Under the pieces are notes generated by a model. It was not told where the DNA came from. It saw nothing but the letters and a program-made list of their open reading frames with translations, and did no database searches. The position numbers and the translations under genes were made by a program. This document shows positions 22,738 to 33,955 of a stretch of DNA of 64,000 nt, piece after piece. How positions within the stretch are numbered: position 1 is the first letter of the stretch; every line of letters starts with the position of its first letter. The DNA comes from Hemicordylus capensis (Eukaryota; Chordata; Lepidosauria; Squamata; Cordylidae), in assembly GCF_027244095.1 (NCBI RefSeq), contig NC_069658.1:263198687-263262686 (forward strand), written 5' to 3'.

Positions 22738-25700
22738 GTAAGTGATTTATTAATTTCAGAAGGTTGGTGTGTTTGGGGTCATCACATTACAATTGTCTTT
22801 TTCTTATGGCAACTCGTTATTAACTGACTGCATTTTAAATCATTGTTGTTATTTGCAAGATTTCCTATATTATTATTAGCTTCCTAAAATATTAAGCGGG
22901 GGTGGGCAGTGGATTTTAATTATTAAAGCAATGTATTTGCTTTGGTTAGGAACATAGGAAGCTGGCAGATACAGAGTCAGACCATTTGTCCATCTAGCTC
23001 AGTATTGTCTACACAGACTGGCAGCGCCTTCTCCAAGGTTGTAGATCTCTCTCAGCCCTATCTTGGAGATGTCAGGGAGAGAACTTGGAACCTTCTGCAT
23101 GCAAATGCTCTTCCCAGAGCGGCTCCATCTGCTAAGGGGAATATCTTACAGTGTTCACACATGGAGTCTCCCATTCAAAGGCAACCAGGACAGACACTGC
23201 TTAGCAAGGGGACAAGTCATGCTTGCTACCACAAGGCCAGCTTATGAGCAATTTTACAGTTAGTACATTTATGAGGGGGGAAAACCAAACAGAAGACAAA
23301 ACTGACAAATAAAATGGACCAAGGAAGCTGATGATAACAATAAATAACTTCATAGTCACATCAACTTTGTAGAATGTAAAAAGTAACTTTTAAAAGGAGT
23401 AAGTAGCTAGCAAGGGTAATTCATTTCATAGAACATCAATAATATTATCATCATCCCAAGGACATTTCTTCTTCCAATAATCCACACAAATATCTTCCAA
23501 TCAGGAACAAAAGCTGAATTGCCCGCATCCTACCATACAGGTATGAACTATGGCTGTTAGCTTATTTGTCATAATTACCATCCAGATATTTGAGGCCAGT
23601 TGGGTAAACCTGGAATCTTTTTCTTTTTTGCAGTCCCAGTCAGTATTTTTCTGAACTGCCTAGAGCCTTTGGAGTCAGGCAGTATATAAATTATATTAAA
23701 TTAAAAAATAAATAACAATATTCCAGTTCTAGCGAGCAAATTGCAGTAAGCAATTTGCACATTTTGATTTTCTTGTGAGGAAAACAATGGTGCTACTTTT
23801 CAAGTGTTTCTGAATTGATGGTTATGGACTGATGGTTAAGACCTATAACCTAGCTGTTAGCTACATGGTGGTCAGAGAGAAACCAATAGAAGAATTCTGG
23901 GGAGAAGAAGAGTAAAGTCATTCCCAGGAAGTTCCTGAGTACATTCTCTCAATAGAGGTGTCATAGAAGCAAGAGATAAACAGGAAAGAGTAGGAGACCC
24001 TAACAATTTCTCCTTCCAAGGCCCCTAGTGGTCATTTGGATTATCGGTGCAAAAGGTCGATGCCATCTGGAGCTGGATTTCCAACAATTATGTGACATTG
24101 CTGGGTATTGTTATTTTTTTAAAGTGATATAACTCAGGACCCCAATTCCCATAAAACTACATTTAACACAGAACAACACTACATACAGGCCCAAAGCCTG
24201 AACCTGAGCACAACCATTTCGTGACCAAATATTAAACTCTTAAGTTACCTTTAGAATATAGTTGGGCCCACAGGCCCTCCCTTCCCTTCCTTTTCTTCAC
24301 ACCAGAGCTGTCTCTGAACCTTTGGAATGTAAATTAAAATTGCTAGTTTCATTCCTCCTCTGCACATATCTTAGCCTTGGAGATAAGGAAGTGCTAGCCA
24401 TACTGATGTAGTAGTAAAACAATTGTTACAAAAGCATAGCCAAAGGCAATAAGAGTGAAACAAACTGTGACTAAAAGGGTTGATCAACATCTGAGACCAC
24501 CAAATGCCAATTACCATGTCAATAGTTTGTTGTTTGATGTCAGCTGGAGATTGATCTACGTATGTAATTGCTAAAGTGTCCTCTTTCAATGTATTGCTAT
24601 GTCATAGATATGTAGAACAAAGAACCTAGAAATGTATAAATAGTTGTTTGAAGCTTTGTACCCTTTGCAATTGATCTGAGCTTTGTAGCTCCTATTGCCT
24701 TACTGAATCTGCAGCAGTAAATCCTATACACTTTCCCCTGTGTGGTATCTATTATTGGCTTCGGTTACCACCCAGACAAAGGACCGGATTTTCGGTATAT
24801 CAAAAGGAAATGTGGGGTTTAAACATCTAATGCATACATAATACACACATGCAAACATGTAGTTCTTAAAGTCAATTAAAATGTGCACCCTGGTGGTCGG
24901 TCAAACAGTAAGTGTTCATTTTAGTAGAGTAAAAAGCTTTCCAGATAAATGTATGCAGCCTGAAAACCAAAGGTGCTTGCTAAAATGTTTGACTCAAATT
25001 GACCAGCCACAAACGTATGTTCATCATCCATGTTAAATCATGACTTTTCTTCTCTTAGTGCTTTCCCCATTTTTACTGCTGCTTACAACTGCCTTGATCT
25101 CCAAAAACCATGCTGTCGAACCGGAGGAATGGATGAAGTGTTTCCGGGATTCCGATTACGAGGAACTGTTGGATGTTGCCCAAAAGGGGCTGGGACGGAC
25201 TTCAAGGCCACAACTCATAGTGATTGTTGGGGCAGGCATAAGTGGGCTCACGGCTGCCAAATTGCTAAGAGATGCTGGACACCAGGTAATGGACCGAGAG
25301 GTCTTTGAAAACCTCTTTATCGAGTTTCTATCTCACCTTTCTTCCATCATGAAACTCAAGGGAGCTTCATGGAGTTCCCAAGTGCTCTCCAGTCCAGGCA
25401 CGGCCCAGACACGGCCCTGAGTAACTTCAGTAAGTTTCTTGTGCCTTCAGTGCTGCAAAAGCAGTGCAAACAATAACTCAATCTAAGTACTACATTAGAT
25501 TTGCAATGATTTTGAATTTGAATTAATTTTGCCCCATCATGTAAATATCCTAGTGTTGCAAAGTATCAAGTTTAATCTTATTAAGGTTGTGTGTCTAAAT
25601 TTAATAAGACCACTCATCACACATTCTTAGGTATTCTAATACAAAGTATTTCAACTGATCTTTCTGCAAATGAACACCCAAAAGATTTAAAGAATTGTCT

Positions 25701-26228
25701 TTAGACTTTTCTTTAGGCATAGAACCCAATTAAAGCATGTGAGATTTTGACCCATTAATTTTGGATCCCACCAAAGAGTCCTATTTATCAATAAATTTCA
25801 TCAGAAGGGGGACAGATCTCATTGGGTCTGAAAGCAATGCAGGCATACCATCTGCATATAAAACTGCCTTGAACTTTGAAACTGCCATTTAGTGGTACAT
25901 CTGTGCTTTTGATAACTGATATGCATTAGTATATCATTTGGGTCTGTGCAGACTATTCATGAACCCTGGGATTGTGAGGACCTCAGCTGGGACTTCTGGT
26001 GGGAGTGGAGTAGAAAGCAGTTTCATACATCTCTGACCCAGATGATACTCCCCATTCACAGCCCTCCTTAACAATGCCATCCTACTGAGGCAGATAAGGA
26101 TCTGGGTTCAAATTAGAAATGCATCACCTCAGCCTGGCAAATTACCGTGTCTCAGGAAAATTAGAATAATAAAGTCTTAAAGTCTTACCTGACTGCGTGG
26201 AAGCTTGCAGAACACATTCTGGAAATAT

Positions 26229-26272
<44 letters not shown>

Positions 26273-29200
26273 ATATGTTTAATCCTATGTTAATACTAGT
26301 TAGGCCTGTGCATTGTATATCAGTCCAATAATAGGAACTGATGTGATCCTATCCTGATGTGATCCAAATCCTGATGTGAGCGGGTGTTTTGCTAAATGCC
26401 TTAACAGTTCCAATAATATATTTGTTTCTAGGTTCGGATTCTGGAAGCCAGTGACCGTGTGGGAGGTCGGATCAAAACCTACCGTGAGAAAGATTGGTAT
26501 GTGGATCTGGGACCTATGCGCCTGCCCAAACACCATAGGTAAGGGAACAGCCTGATGGAATCACTGGGAGCTGGGAATGGTGTTTAAGTAAATTATTGGG
26601 TGCATCTCTGCTTGTGGTTTGCCACTCAACCTATTGCAGGTTGGGCTTATCCACCCAATCCTACAAATCCTCCATGGGATTTGTGTTTGACTGGTGATAG
26701 TGGGGTTGAGTGTTAAATTGCCATAGTAAAGAGTTATGGCAGACTCCCCACTTCCCGATTGTTGAAAAGTTCCAGTAGTGACACTTCAGGGTTTATTTTC
26801 TTTTGAATGAGAGAAATCAGACTTATGGTGCCTTTTGAAATATCTGTTTATTCACATGCTGAGCATGCAGAAGCAGACAGACACCCAAACAGACAGTGTT
26901 AATCTACCCTGCAGTTTGATTCATGCACTTCATTCTGGAACCCAAAATTTATATTTTTATAATTATTTATATATACAAATACATAAATACAATGAAATAT
27001 AATATTCAAACATTTATTCCTATCATACATTATTAGACCTTCGGATTTGCAAAAGTAGGGTTACTGATTTGCAGGGTACTGGTATCCTCGTGGAAGCAAG
27101 CAGCATTATGAGTGATCTGTAATATTGCCTTCTATTTTAAACGTGCTTTTCTTCCTTCTCCTTCACTTTGGTTTTTTTAGAATTATTCATGAATATCTTA
27201 AGAAATTCAACCTCACATTAAATCCATTTGTCCAGACTGATAAGAATGCCTGGTATTTGGTGAGAAATATAAGACAAAGGGTAGCAGCTGTGAGTGCAAA
27301 CTCTGAGATCTTTGGATATGAAGTGAACCCCCAGGAGAGGGGAAAATCTGCTGGTAAACTCTATGAGGAAACACTAGATAAGGTATGTGTACCAGGAAGC
27401 TGCCATTGTGGCTGCCTGATCAGCATGCTCATTTATCATTAATCCTCACAGAAAAGTATACCTATATTTCAATGTGGGCTTGTTTGGATGATACATCTGT
27501 GTTGACCCCACCCACTGTGTGATTAGGGACATGGAGAAGTGCTCCATTTCCCAGAATGCCTTTCCCCTTTCCCTCACTGTGTCTGGGGAGTTGGTTAGAC
27601 CAAAATGCCCCCTGCTCCACAATAAGGTGGTTGGATTGTGTATGTGGGAGAAATTCAGATGACCCCCTCCCTCCATACTTACAGTGAGGAGAAGGGGAAC
27701 ATGCTTGTACACATACCTAATCACATAATGAGTGGGGCCAACTTGGACGTATCATCTGAACTAGCCTCATGTGGAAATCATTTTCTGTGTCAAAAATCTG
27801 TGATGTATGAAGTAGCTCTGTGTCATGCATATGGAGGATAAAATCATGCTTTTCTTCCTCTAGTCATTTGATTCAAAAAGCTACAGGTAAAAAGAAATAA
27901 TGACTTTTTACCTGTAAACTTTATACCTGATAATTCATGTTCATTTTTTTGCAATGCTCACTGCAAGCTCAGAAAGGGCCAGAATGCCCCCGCTCCCCCA
28001 AATAGGCTGTTACAGCCTTTGGGAGACAGGGGGATGCTGGCAGGTGGGGTGGGGGAGCGAAACTGCTGGAGACTCCTCCATGGTCACAGCAGCATTCCCA
28101 GAGGCCACAGAAGTCCTTGGAGACAGTAAGGAATCCTTTTTTAAAACACCCAAACCGGCCCAGGGGGTTTGGCTTGACTTCGAACTGATCCGGGCCAGGT
28201 CTTGCTTGAGGGCAAGCCCTCAAACCGGGCTGGTTCGAGTGCAAGGCAGTTCAACCTCAACTTGGCTCACACATGCATCCCTACAGCACAATACCCTAAT
28301 GAATGTAAACTTACAGAGTGTTGCATTCCCCAAAGAGGGAATTGCATATTCCTTGGCTGGCTATAGCTTAAGGCTAGTCTAAATATGAAGGTTATGTAAA
28401 GCTCTTCTTTGAGGCAATCTCTGGTAACTTGCTCCCAAGCCTCATCAATGTCAAAAGCCATGAGGCATACGGGGTGGGAGTCAGGGAAGAGAAGAGAAGT
28501 GGCTGATGTTCATCAAGCAGAAGCCCCACACTCCCTTGGGTGTGCAGGAGTAGTTACACAGCACATTGGATCTTTGTCATTATCTGTATAGTTCCCTCAG
28601 TATACTTATATTAATGTAATGATCACTGTTACGTAATCCATGACAAACGTTCTCATTTTTAACATTGATAAATGAGTAAACATTTAAGGTGTTTTTTTCT
28701 TCTTCTGTGCTTATCTGCTATGTATTTTATGGTTCCTATACAGACAACCAACTGCACACATTTGAAAGAGAAATATGACTCCTTTTCCACTAAGGTATGA
28801 GAAATCTTTGCTTTCTTTAAAATAAATATAGCTGGTTGTCCTTTATATTTCTTCAGTTCATTCAGTGGAGCTTCTTTGCATAGTACTGTTTAAAATCCTT
28901 CTCCATTGCATTTCAGCAAGAAAGGTTCTCCAAGCAGTTTACATAGCAATGCTACTTTAAATCCATGCGTTGACTGATGAGGCAACAGTATGGGGTGGGG
29001 GTGGGAGAGAAACGTGCTCCTATGGCCCTGCCCTACATGCTTGGTGGGAACCAATTGGAGTTTCATCTGAACTAACTTGCTCTTTGTCTTAGGACAGTGT
29101 TTCTCAACAGATGTGCCATGGTACACTAGTCTGCCACAGGACACTGGCCAGTGTGTCATGTGGACTCGCTCTGCGTCAGCTCCAGAAGTGGGGAGTTGAA

Positions 29201-32200
29201 ACTTATGCACCAGGAGAGACATGAGGGGTGGCTAGGAGCTTCATCATATCACACATAACAGAGGAAGAAAGCAAAAATAAATAAATAGAAACTGTGTGGT
29301 GGCTTTGCTGTCACAATTAAAATGTTCTGTTTGTGTTGGGGTGTGGAGTGTGGGTTTCTCAGAGGCATCTGGTGGGCCACTGTGTGAAACAGGATGCTGG
29401 ACTAGATAGACCTTTGGCCTGATCCAGCAGGGCTGTTGTTATGTTCTTAGAGTGTGTCCCTATTATTTTTTATAATCTAAGTGTGCCTCAGAATGAAAAA
29501 GGTTGGGAGACACTGCCTTAGGACATAATGGCCCCTAGGAAATGATGGAACTTCTGAATCAGACACAACGGTAGCCATGGTAGGCCTCTCTTAGAGTTGA
29601 TGGTGGACCGTTATAAGGTCTTGATATACTACTCCCATTTCATGCAGAAATGCCAAGGTTTCAGAGAAGCAAGCACACCTCCCCGTTCCCTTTTCACTTG
29701 TGTGCTTTGAACATGTACATTCAGATGTGACTAACAGTATTCAGTTGCAACCTTCCCTCGGCAAGGAGTTATCTTCCCAGTGCTCCTCTAAAAAGTAGCT
29801 TGCAGAACGGTGGAGCTTTGTCTTGGATGCCTTGTAGTACACAATTCTACGTCTGTTCTCCCAAGCACTGTGACTGGAAGGAAGATTAACCAATTGGAGC
29901 ATGGTTAGAGCAACTGCAAGCCTGAGGCACTGAAGCAGAGGTGTCAGTCACATCACTGCTCTCCCCACCCCCACCCACTCAGTACTTTCCATACCAGATT
30001 CAGGGACATCATCTGCAAGAGAGAAAAGCATCAGTCCAGTATAAAACAAAAAATAAAATATCAGATGGTGCCAGTATTAGTGGTGTTGTATCAAAAACAA
30101 TACAATGCAGTTCAAAAACAAAAAGGAAATAACCAACTTTCTCTACCCATATCCATTTTCTCCAACCAGGAATACCTAATTAAAGAAGGAAATCTAAGCA
30201 GAGGAGCAGTTGATATGATTGGTGATCTCTCAAATCGAGAAGCTGCATTTTATACTTCCTTTCTTGGCTCTGTTGAGTCATATGTTACCTTTTTTAATGA
30301 CAGGTAAGGTGCGAAGACTAAACTGATATGGAATTTAAAAAATTAGTTTTTATTAGGTGCAGGCAGGTGCGATGTCGGGGCTCCACATCAGATGGCAGCT
30401 GGCTAGGGTCCAGGGCGCTCAGAAGAGTATCACTTTATTAGCCCTTAAACCGGCTACCACTGGGCATTTTAGAAAGCCAGTGGCCAGTGGGTCATCTACC
30501 AACAAATAGCATAGGATAGCTGTCAGAGGCAACAGACCTCCAACTAGAGGTATATTGTAACCAGTGTTCCCTCTAACAGGGATTCACAGCTGTTATTGAC
30601 TACATCTCCCATAATCCCCAGCCAAAGGCCATTGCAGCTGGGAATGTTTGGGGTTGTAGTGAACAACATCTGGGAATCCCTGTTAGAGGGAACACTGATT
30701 GTAACTCTCGTTGCTAAATGGCGGGAATGAGCAACAGAAGATGGCTATTTCCACCAGTGTGTTGGGCTAGATGAACCCTTGGTCTGATCTAGTCAACATG
30801 GCAGTTCTTGAAATAGTGGATTTGACATGTTAACATATCTTTGGGAGGCTGGAGTCCCATGTTGATGTGGTGGTGCAGTTCTGTAAAATAAACCAGAATC
30901 CTATAACTTCCAAATTTTGTTCACACATGTACACACATCACTTGGGTTTTGGTCACTTGTGCTTGCAGCTGACACCAGTGTTCCCTGAAACAGGGATTTC
31001 CAGATATTGTTGATTACAATTCCCCTTATGCCTAGCCAAAGGGCTTTGCAGCTGGGTATGATGAGAGTTGTAGTCAACAACATCTGGGAATCTCTGTTAG
31101 AGGGAATATTGACTTACACCATTGGCAAACATAGTTTCTCAGGTAGTAGGGCAGTTCTGTCTGTATTGTCTGCAGTCATCAATCAACGGAACGTGTGTAT
31201 TTGAACCAGTTCTGTGAATTGACATTTAGGGAACATATACAGTAGGGATGTGCAGGGTACCATTTCTGACTATTCAGGCTGAACCATTGAATCGGACTGA
31301 ACCGGCTTGTGGGCCTGCTTAGGAAGTGTACTTGCAAAGGGGAATCCTTTGAGTATTCCCCGTTGCAAGTAAAGGGCATTCCCTACAGTAAATGGGGTGG
31401 GGAGAGAAAAGGTATTCTTTACCTTTTAAAATTAAGTCTCTAGGGGCAGCAGGGATGGCATAGGGGGCGGAGATATCTGAGGTGGCATCGGGGTTCCTCC
31501 AAACCTCTGCCAGCTTCCCAAATTACAGCCCGGGCCCACTGCAGCCCAGTTCAGGCCTCTGTGCAGACGCTGAGACCATTAGAGTGACTCGGCACATGCG
31601 GAGAAGCCATTTGCATCATCACATTTCATAACTGAAGGGAAATACGGCAAGTGTGCTGTTCTGAATAATAATAGTATTGTTCTTAATGATGTTTTTGCAA
31701 TAAATCAGGAAACATCAATGTTGCAATAGCATGTTTTGCTCAGATTGCTCCCAGGAGCAATCCAGGCACACAGACCACCTCCAGCCTCAAAGACAGGATG
31801 CCTCTGAGTACCAGTTGCAGGGGAGTAACAGCAGGAGAGAGGGCATGCCCTCAACTCCTGCCTGTGAGCTTCCCAGAGGCAGCTGGTGGTGAGCCACTGT
31901 GTGAAACAGGATACTGGACTAGATGGGCCTTGGGTCTGATCCAGCCGGGCTGTTCTTATGTTCTTAGGAGTGTGATGTTCAGTGTGCTGATCCTTTTCTG
32001 CTCCTTCCCTCTTGACTTCTTCAGCTTTGAGGAAATCACAGGTGGATTTGACCGGCTCCCCAACAGCTTCTACCGCGAAATGCCTGGGACAGTCTGTCTG
32101 AACTGCACCGTAGAGAAGATCGTTCGGTCAGGAAAGAAAGTGAGGGTGTTTTTCCGCAAGCCTGGCAAAAGGGTCTTGTCATGTCAGACCGCTGACTATG

Positions 32201-32793
32201 TCCTTGTCACGGCCACCACAAAAGCCACACGACTCATCCGATTCCAGCCACCCCTTTCCTCTGTGAAGGCTCATGCTCTGCGTGCTTATCACTACGCAAG
32301 CTCGACTAAAATTGCTTTGGCTTGCACAGACAGATTCTGGGAGAAAGAGGGGATTCGAGGTGGGAGGTCAATCACAGATCACCCATCTCGAGTTATCTAC
32401 TACCCAAACCATGACTTTGCCAGTGGGCTTGGAGTACTCCTAGCTTCTTATACCACAAGAGATGAGGCAGACTTCTTTGTTCCTCTCAGTGAGGAAAAAT
32501 GTGTTGATGTGGTGATGGATGACCTATCAGAAATCCACAATGTGTCCAAAGAGCATCTCAAATCTGTTTGCACTAGGCATATGATACAGAAATGGGCCCG
32601 AGACAGGTATTCTATGGGGGCCTTTGCTTCCCCCACTCCATACCAGTTCCGCTACTTTTTCAAGGCTTTGTCTGAGAATGAAGGGAGGATCTACTTTGCA
32701 GGGGAACACACAGCCCATCCTCATGCGTGGATTGAGACTGCAATGAAATCTGCTATAAGGGCAGCAAGTCGTATTCACAACAGGAATACTTAA
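22725..32793 (+). CDS. L-amino-acid oxidase, FAD-dependent (LAAO/IL4I1 family), seven coding exons
   Basis: The enzyme would oxidatively deaminate L-amino acids to 2-oxo acids, ammonia and hydrogen peroxide, as a secreted flavoprotein. Exons: 22725-22737, 25059-25285, 26432-26538, 27181-27382, 28744-28794, 30170-30303 and 32025-32793. All junctions have GT/AG ends and keep frame, giving 500 residues and a TAA stop (family about 500-520). In order: signal peptide ([13 protein letters not shown]), dinucleotide-binding GAGISG (about 62-67) with the acidic end of beta-2 (LEAS), RVGGR, GPMRLP with the Arg expected to bind the substrate carboxylate (about 110), substrate domain, and FAGEHTA...HAWIETA at the C-terminus for FAD. 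Sequons NCT occur twice. An alternative start is the ATG at 25040, reading into 25059 without splicing; I prefer the spliced start because the upstream exon sits under a TATA box and matches the family's MNVFF-like start. Compared with snake LAAO it lacks about seven residues before TTNCT, and exon 6 has no histidine. It could instead be called IL4I1-like. Confidence 0.85.
22950..23246 (+). mobile_element. Squamate dispersed repeat (aacataggaagctg family)
   Basis: It contains the repeat starting ggaacataggaagctgg, with internal 'tctagctcagtattgtct' and ending 'accacaaggccagct'. A second copy lies at 32915-33215. It interrupts LAAO intron 1; the matching place in duplicon A (about 5200) reads straight through, so it is younger than the duplication. 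I cannot assign the family. Confidence 0.6.
24125..24802 (+). mobile_element. ERV-like solo LTR (fossil)
   Basis: This 678-bp block begins TGATATAACTC and ends GGTATATCA (inverted ends). It is flanked by the 4-bp repeat aaag and is absent from duplicon A (about 7870), where the flanks are contiguous. The late part (gagctttgtagctcctattgc) resembles an R-U5 region. It has no internal genes. The retroviral assignment rests on TG/CA ends, the 4-bp duplication and length. Confidence 0.6.
25059..25285 (+). CDS. LAAO exon 2: signal peptide and N-terminal FAD motif
   Basis: The acceptor cttttcttctcttag ends at 25058 and the donor gtaatg starts at 25286. The exon encodes [14 protein letters not shown]... 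through [10 protein letters not shown] to DAGHQ. If the unspliced ATG at 25040 were used, the protein would begin MTFLLLV in the same frame. Confidence 0.85.
26232..26269. repeat. (CT)n microsatellite in LAAO intron 2
   Basis: Uninterrupted ct units, about 19 copies. Confidence 0.95.
26432..26538 (+). CDS. LAAO exon 3: end of FAD-binding fold, active-site Arg
   Basis: It lies between acceptor tttgtttctag and donor gtaagg. It encodes [17 protein letters not shown] through GPMRLPKHH plus two bases of an Arg codon. No equivalent is recognised in the fossil copy. Confidence 0.9.
27181..27382 (+). CDS. LAAO exon 4: substrate-domain start
   Basis: The acceptor ggtttttttag precedes it and the donor gtatgt follows. 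It encodes [16 protein letters not shown] through [14 protein letters not shown], which aligns with the family's IVREYIRKFGLQLNEF...KSAGQLYEESLGK. Confidence 0.9.
27445..28743. other. LAAO intron 4, no gene
   Basis: Intron sequence. About 28140-28285 is a GC-rich repeat (aaaccggcccag ... gggctggttcgag) ending gcatcccta. It looks like the end of a tagggatg-type hAT-like repeat, as also begins at 31243. Confidence 0.5.
28744..28794 (+). CDS. LAAO exon 5 (51 nt)
   Basis: It lies between cctatacag and gtatga and encodes [17 protein letters not shown] (family ...TNCSYILNKYDTYSTK). Snake enzymes have about seven more residues (VVEELKR-like) before TNC. The 21 bases upstream of this acceptor do not encode them. 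Confidence 0.85.
28795..30169. other. LAAO intron 5, repeat remnants
   Basis: It holds a CR1 3' tail (see separate entry) and a stretch (29170-29270) that matches 10207-10300 in duplicon A. The empty site for the copia solo LTR lies at about 30102-30106. No gene is seen. Confidence 0.6.
29365..29452 (+). mobile_element. CR1 3' tail fragment
   Basis: It carries the CR1 3' end (catctggtgggccactgtg ... gatccagcagggctgttgttatgttctta) inside LAAO intron 5. Confidence 0.7.
30170..30303 (+). CDS. LAAO exon 6
   Basis: It lies between ctccaaccag and gtaagg. It encodes [20 protein letters not shown] and [20 protein letters not shown] plus two bases. The positions near the end that hold a histidine in snake LAAO contain none here. 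Confidence 0.9.
31243..31640. other. LAAO intron 6 repeat, tagggatg-type
   Basis: Starts tagggatgtgcagg and contains accgaaccgg-like motifs shared with the window's other tagggatg elements. The right boundary is not clear. Confidence 0.35.
31764..31969 (+). mobile_element. CR1 3' tail fragment in LAAO intron 6
   Basis: It is about 200 bp of CR1 3' end, closely matching 35040-35221. It sits 55 bases before the exon 7 acceptor and is absent from the fossil copy, where gctcttaatgctgacaggag is continuous (about 16000). Confidence 0.75.
32025..32793 (+). CDS. LAAO exon 7: C-terminal substrate and FAD domains
   Basis: The acceptor ttgacttcttcag ends at 32024. It encodes [17 protein letters not shown]..., [26 protein letters not shown] and [18 protein letters not shown] to the TAA stop. 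The open frame runs upstream to 31798, but that part is a CR1 tail in the intron. Confidence 0.9.
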
Positions 32794-32849
32794 GAGTGTA
32801 CTTAGAGTAGCTGTGTCTTTTGTGATGGTGGCTGCCCTCTCACTCTAAT

Positions 32850-32855
32850 ATTAAA
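32850..32855 (+). promoter_or_regulatory. Possible LAAO polyadenylation signal (ATTAAA)
   Basis: ATTAAA lies 57 bases after the stop codon. In the fossil copy the L2-like LINE inserted directly at this motif. No AATAAA is nearer. Weak support. Confidence 0.35.
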
Positions 32856-32914
32856 TGAAAGCATAAATCAAAACTCCTCACTCATTTTTCAGACCTGCTC
32901 ACAACTATGGATAG

Positions 32915-33215
32915 GAACACAGGAACATAGGAAGTTACCATACATTGAGTCAGACCATTGGTCTATCTAGCTCAGTATTGTCTTCACAGACTGGCAACAG
33001 CTTCTCCAAGGTTGCAGGCAGGAATCTCTCTCGCCCTATCTTGGAGAAGCCAGGGAGGGAACTTGAAACCTTCTGCTCTTCCCAGAGCAGCTCCATCCCC
33101 TGAGGGGGATATCTTACAGTGCTCACACTTCTAATCTCCCTTTCATGTGCAACCAGGGCAGACCCTGCTTAGCTAAGGGGACAAGTCATGCTTGCTACCA
33201 CAAGACCAGCTCTCC
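32915..33215 (+). mobile_element. Squamate dispersed repeat (aacataggaagctg family)
   Basis: Second copy of the repeat at 22950-23246, with the same start (ggaacataggaag) and end (accacaagaccagct). Confidence 0.6.
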
Positions 33216-33559
33216 TGGTGGGTTCACACACCACAAACCTGTACAGTAAGTACTTATGAGAGGAAATGGAGGTCATGGGGAGTGCATGCTCCTGTAGGAC
33301 ATGTTGCGTGAAGCCACTTAGGCACTAAGTTATTCCTCCGCCTCTGATTCTCTGCCCAACTTGATACCAGGAATTGAAGTTGACTTAACGAAGTTGGTAA
33401 AATCCAAGGCAGAGGTCAGTAACCGGGCACATCGGCAGCTTCACACAACAAGGTTCCCTGCAACTTCTGGTTCCTCTTGTATCTACTTTGTAAGTACTTA
33501 CAGGCAGTCGTGTGAATCCCCCTTAATAATCAAATTTCCTTCTTTGTCCAGATCTTAAG

Positions 33560-33955
33560 CTGGAAATACTCAGAGGCCAGGTTGAGACGTAACGTGAAAC
33601 TTGGAGTTAAATGGCGCAGAGGCTGGAACTCCTGTACGTCCGAATTCGTGAAATTATGATTTCAGGCCAAAAGTGATCTCAAGTTTGCCTTGCCAACCTC
33701 GAATTTGAATCTTTGGTTTGCACAAAGGTTCACTGCTAGGACCTCCGGTTTGTCCACGGGAGAGTTACGACTGAACCCGGACACTGCCATAACCACCGTT
33801 TCGTGTGATTTTGAAACCGCAATAATAGAGGCTGCTGTGTAGGCCCACCCAGGGATATTGCTGCTCTGTGCACACCACAGTTCTTGCTGCCTGCCTCTTG
33901 GCCACAGCGCCATGCCCCTCACCATCCTCCCCTCATTCCTGGCAACAGTCATGTG
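33560..33955. other. Non-coding, nothing recognised
   Basis: Moderately GC-rich sequence after the duplicon. Open frames here do not resemble any family. Confidence 0.4.

Larger units (their letters stand above)
22080..33560 (+). repeat. LAAO duplicon B
   Basis: This is the partner of duplicon A (about 4260-18660), in the same orientation. It holds the intact gene. It lacks the foldback element, copia solo LTR, Helitron-like elements and L2-like LINE seen in A, and has its own later insertions (22950-23246, 24125-24802, 31764-31969). Confidence 0.85.

Noticed and set aside
31798-32024. Upstream extension of the last LAAO exon to an ATG at 31798
   Set aside because: The extension is a CR1 3' tail in the intron; a good acceptor precedes 32025, and the family and the other exons support that boundary.
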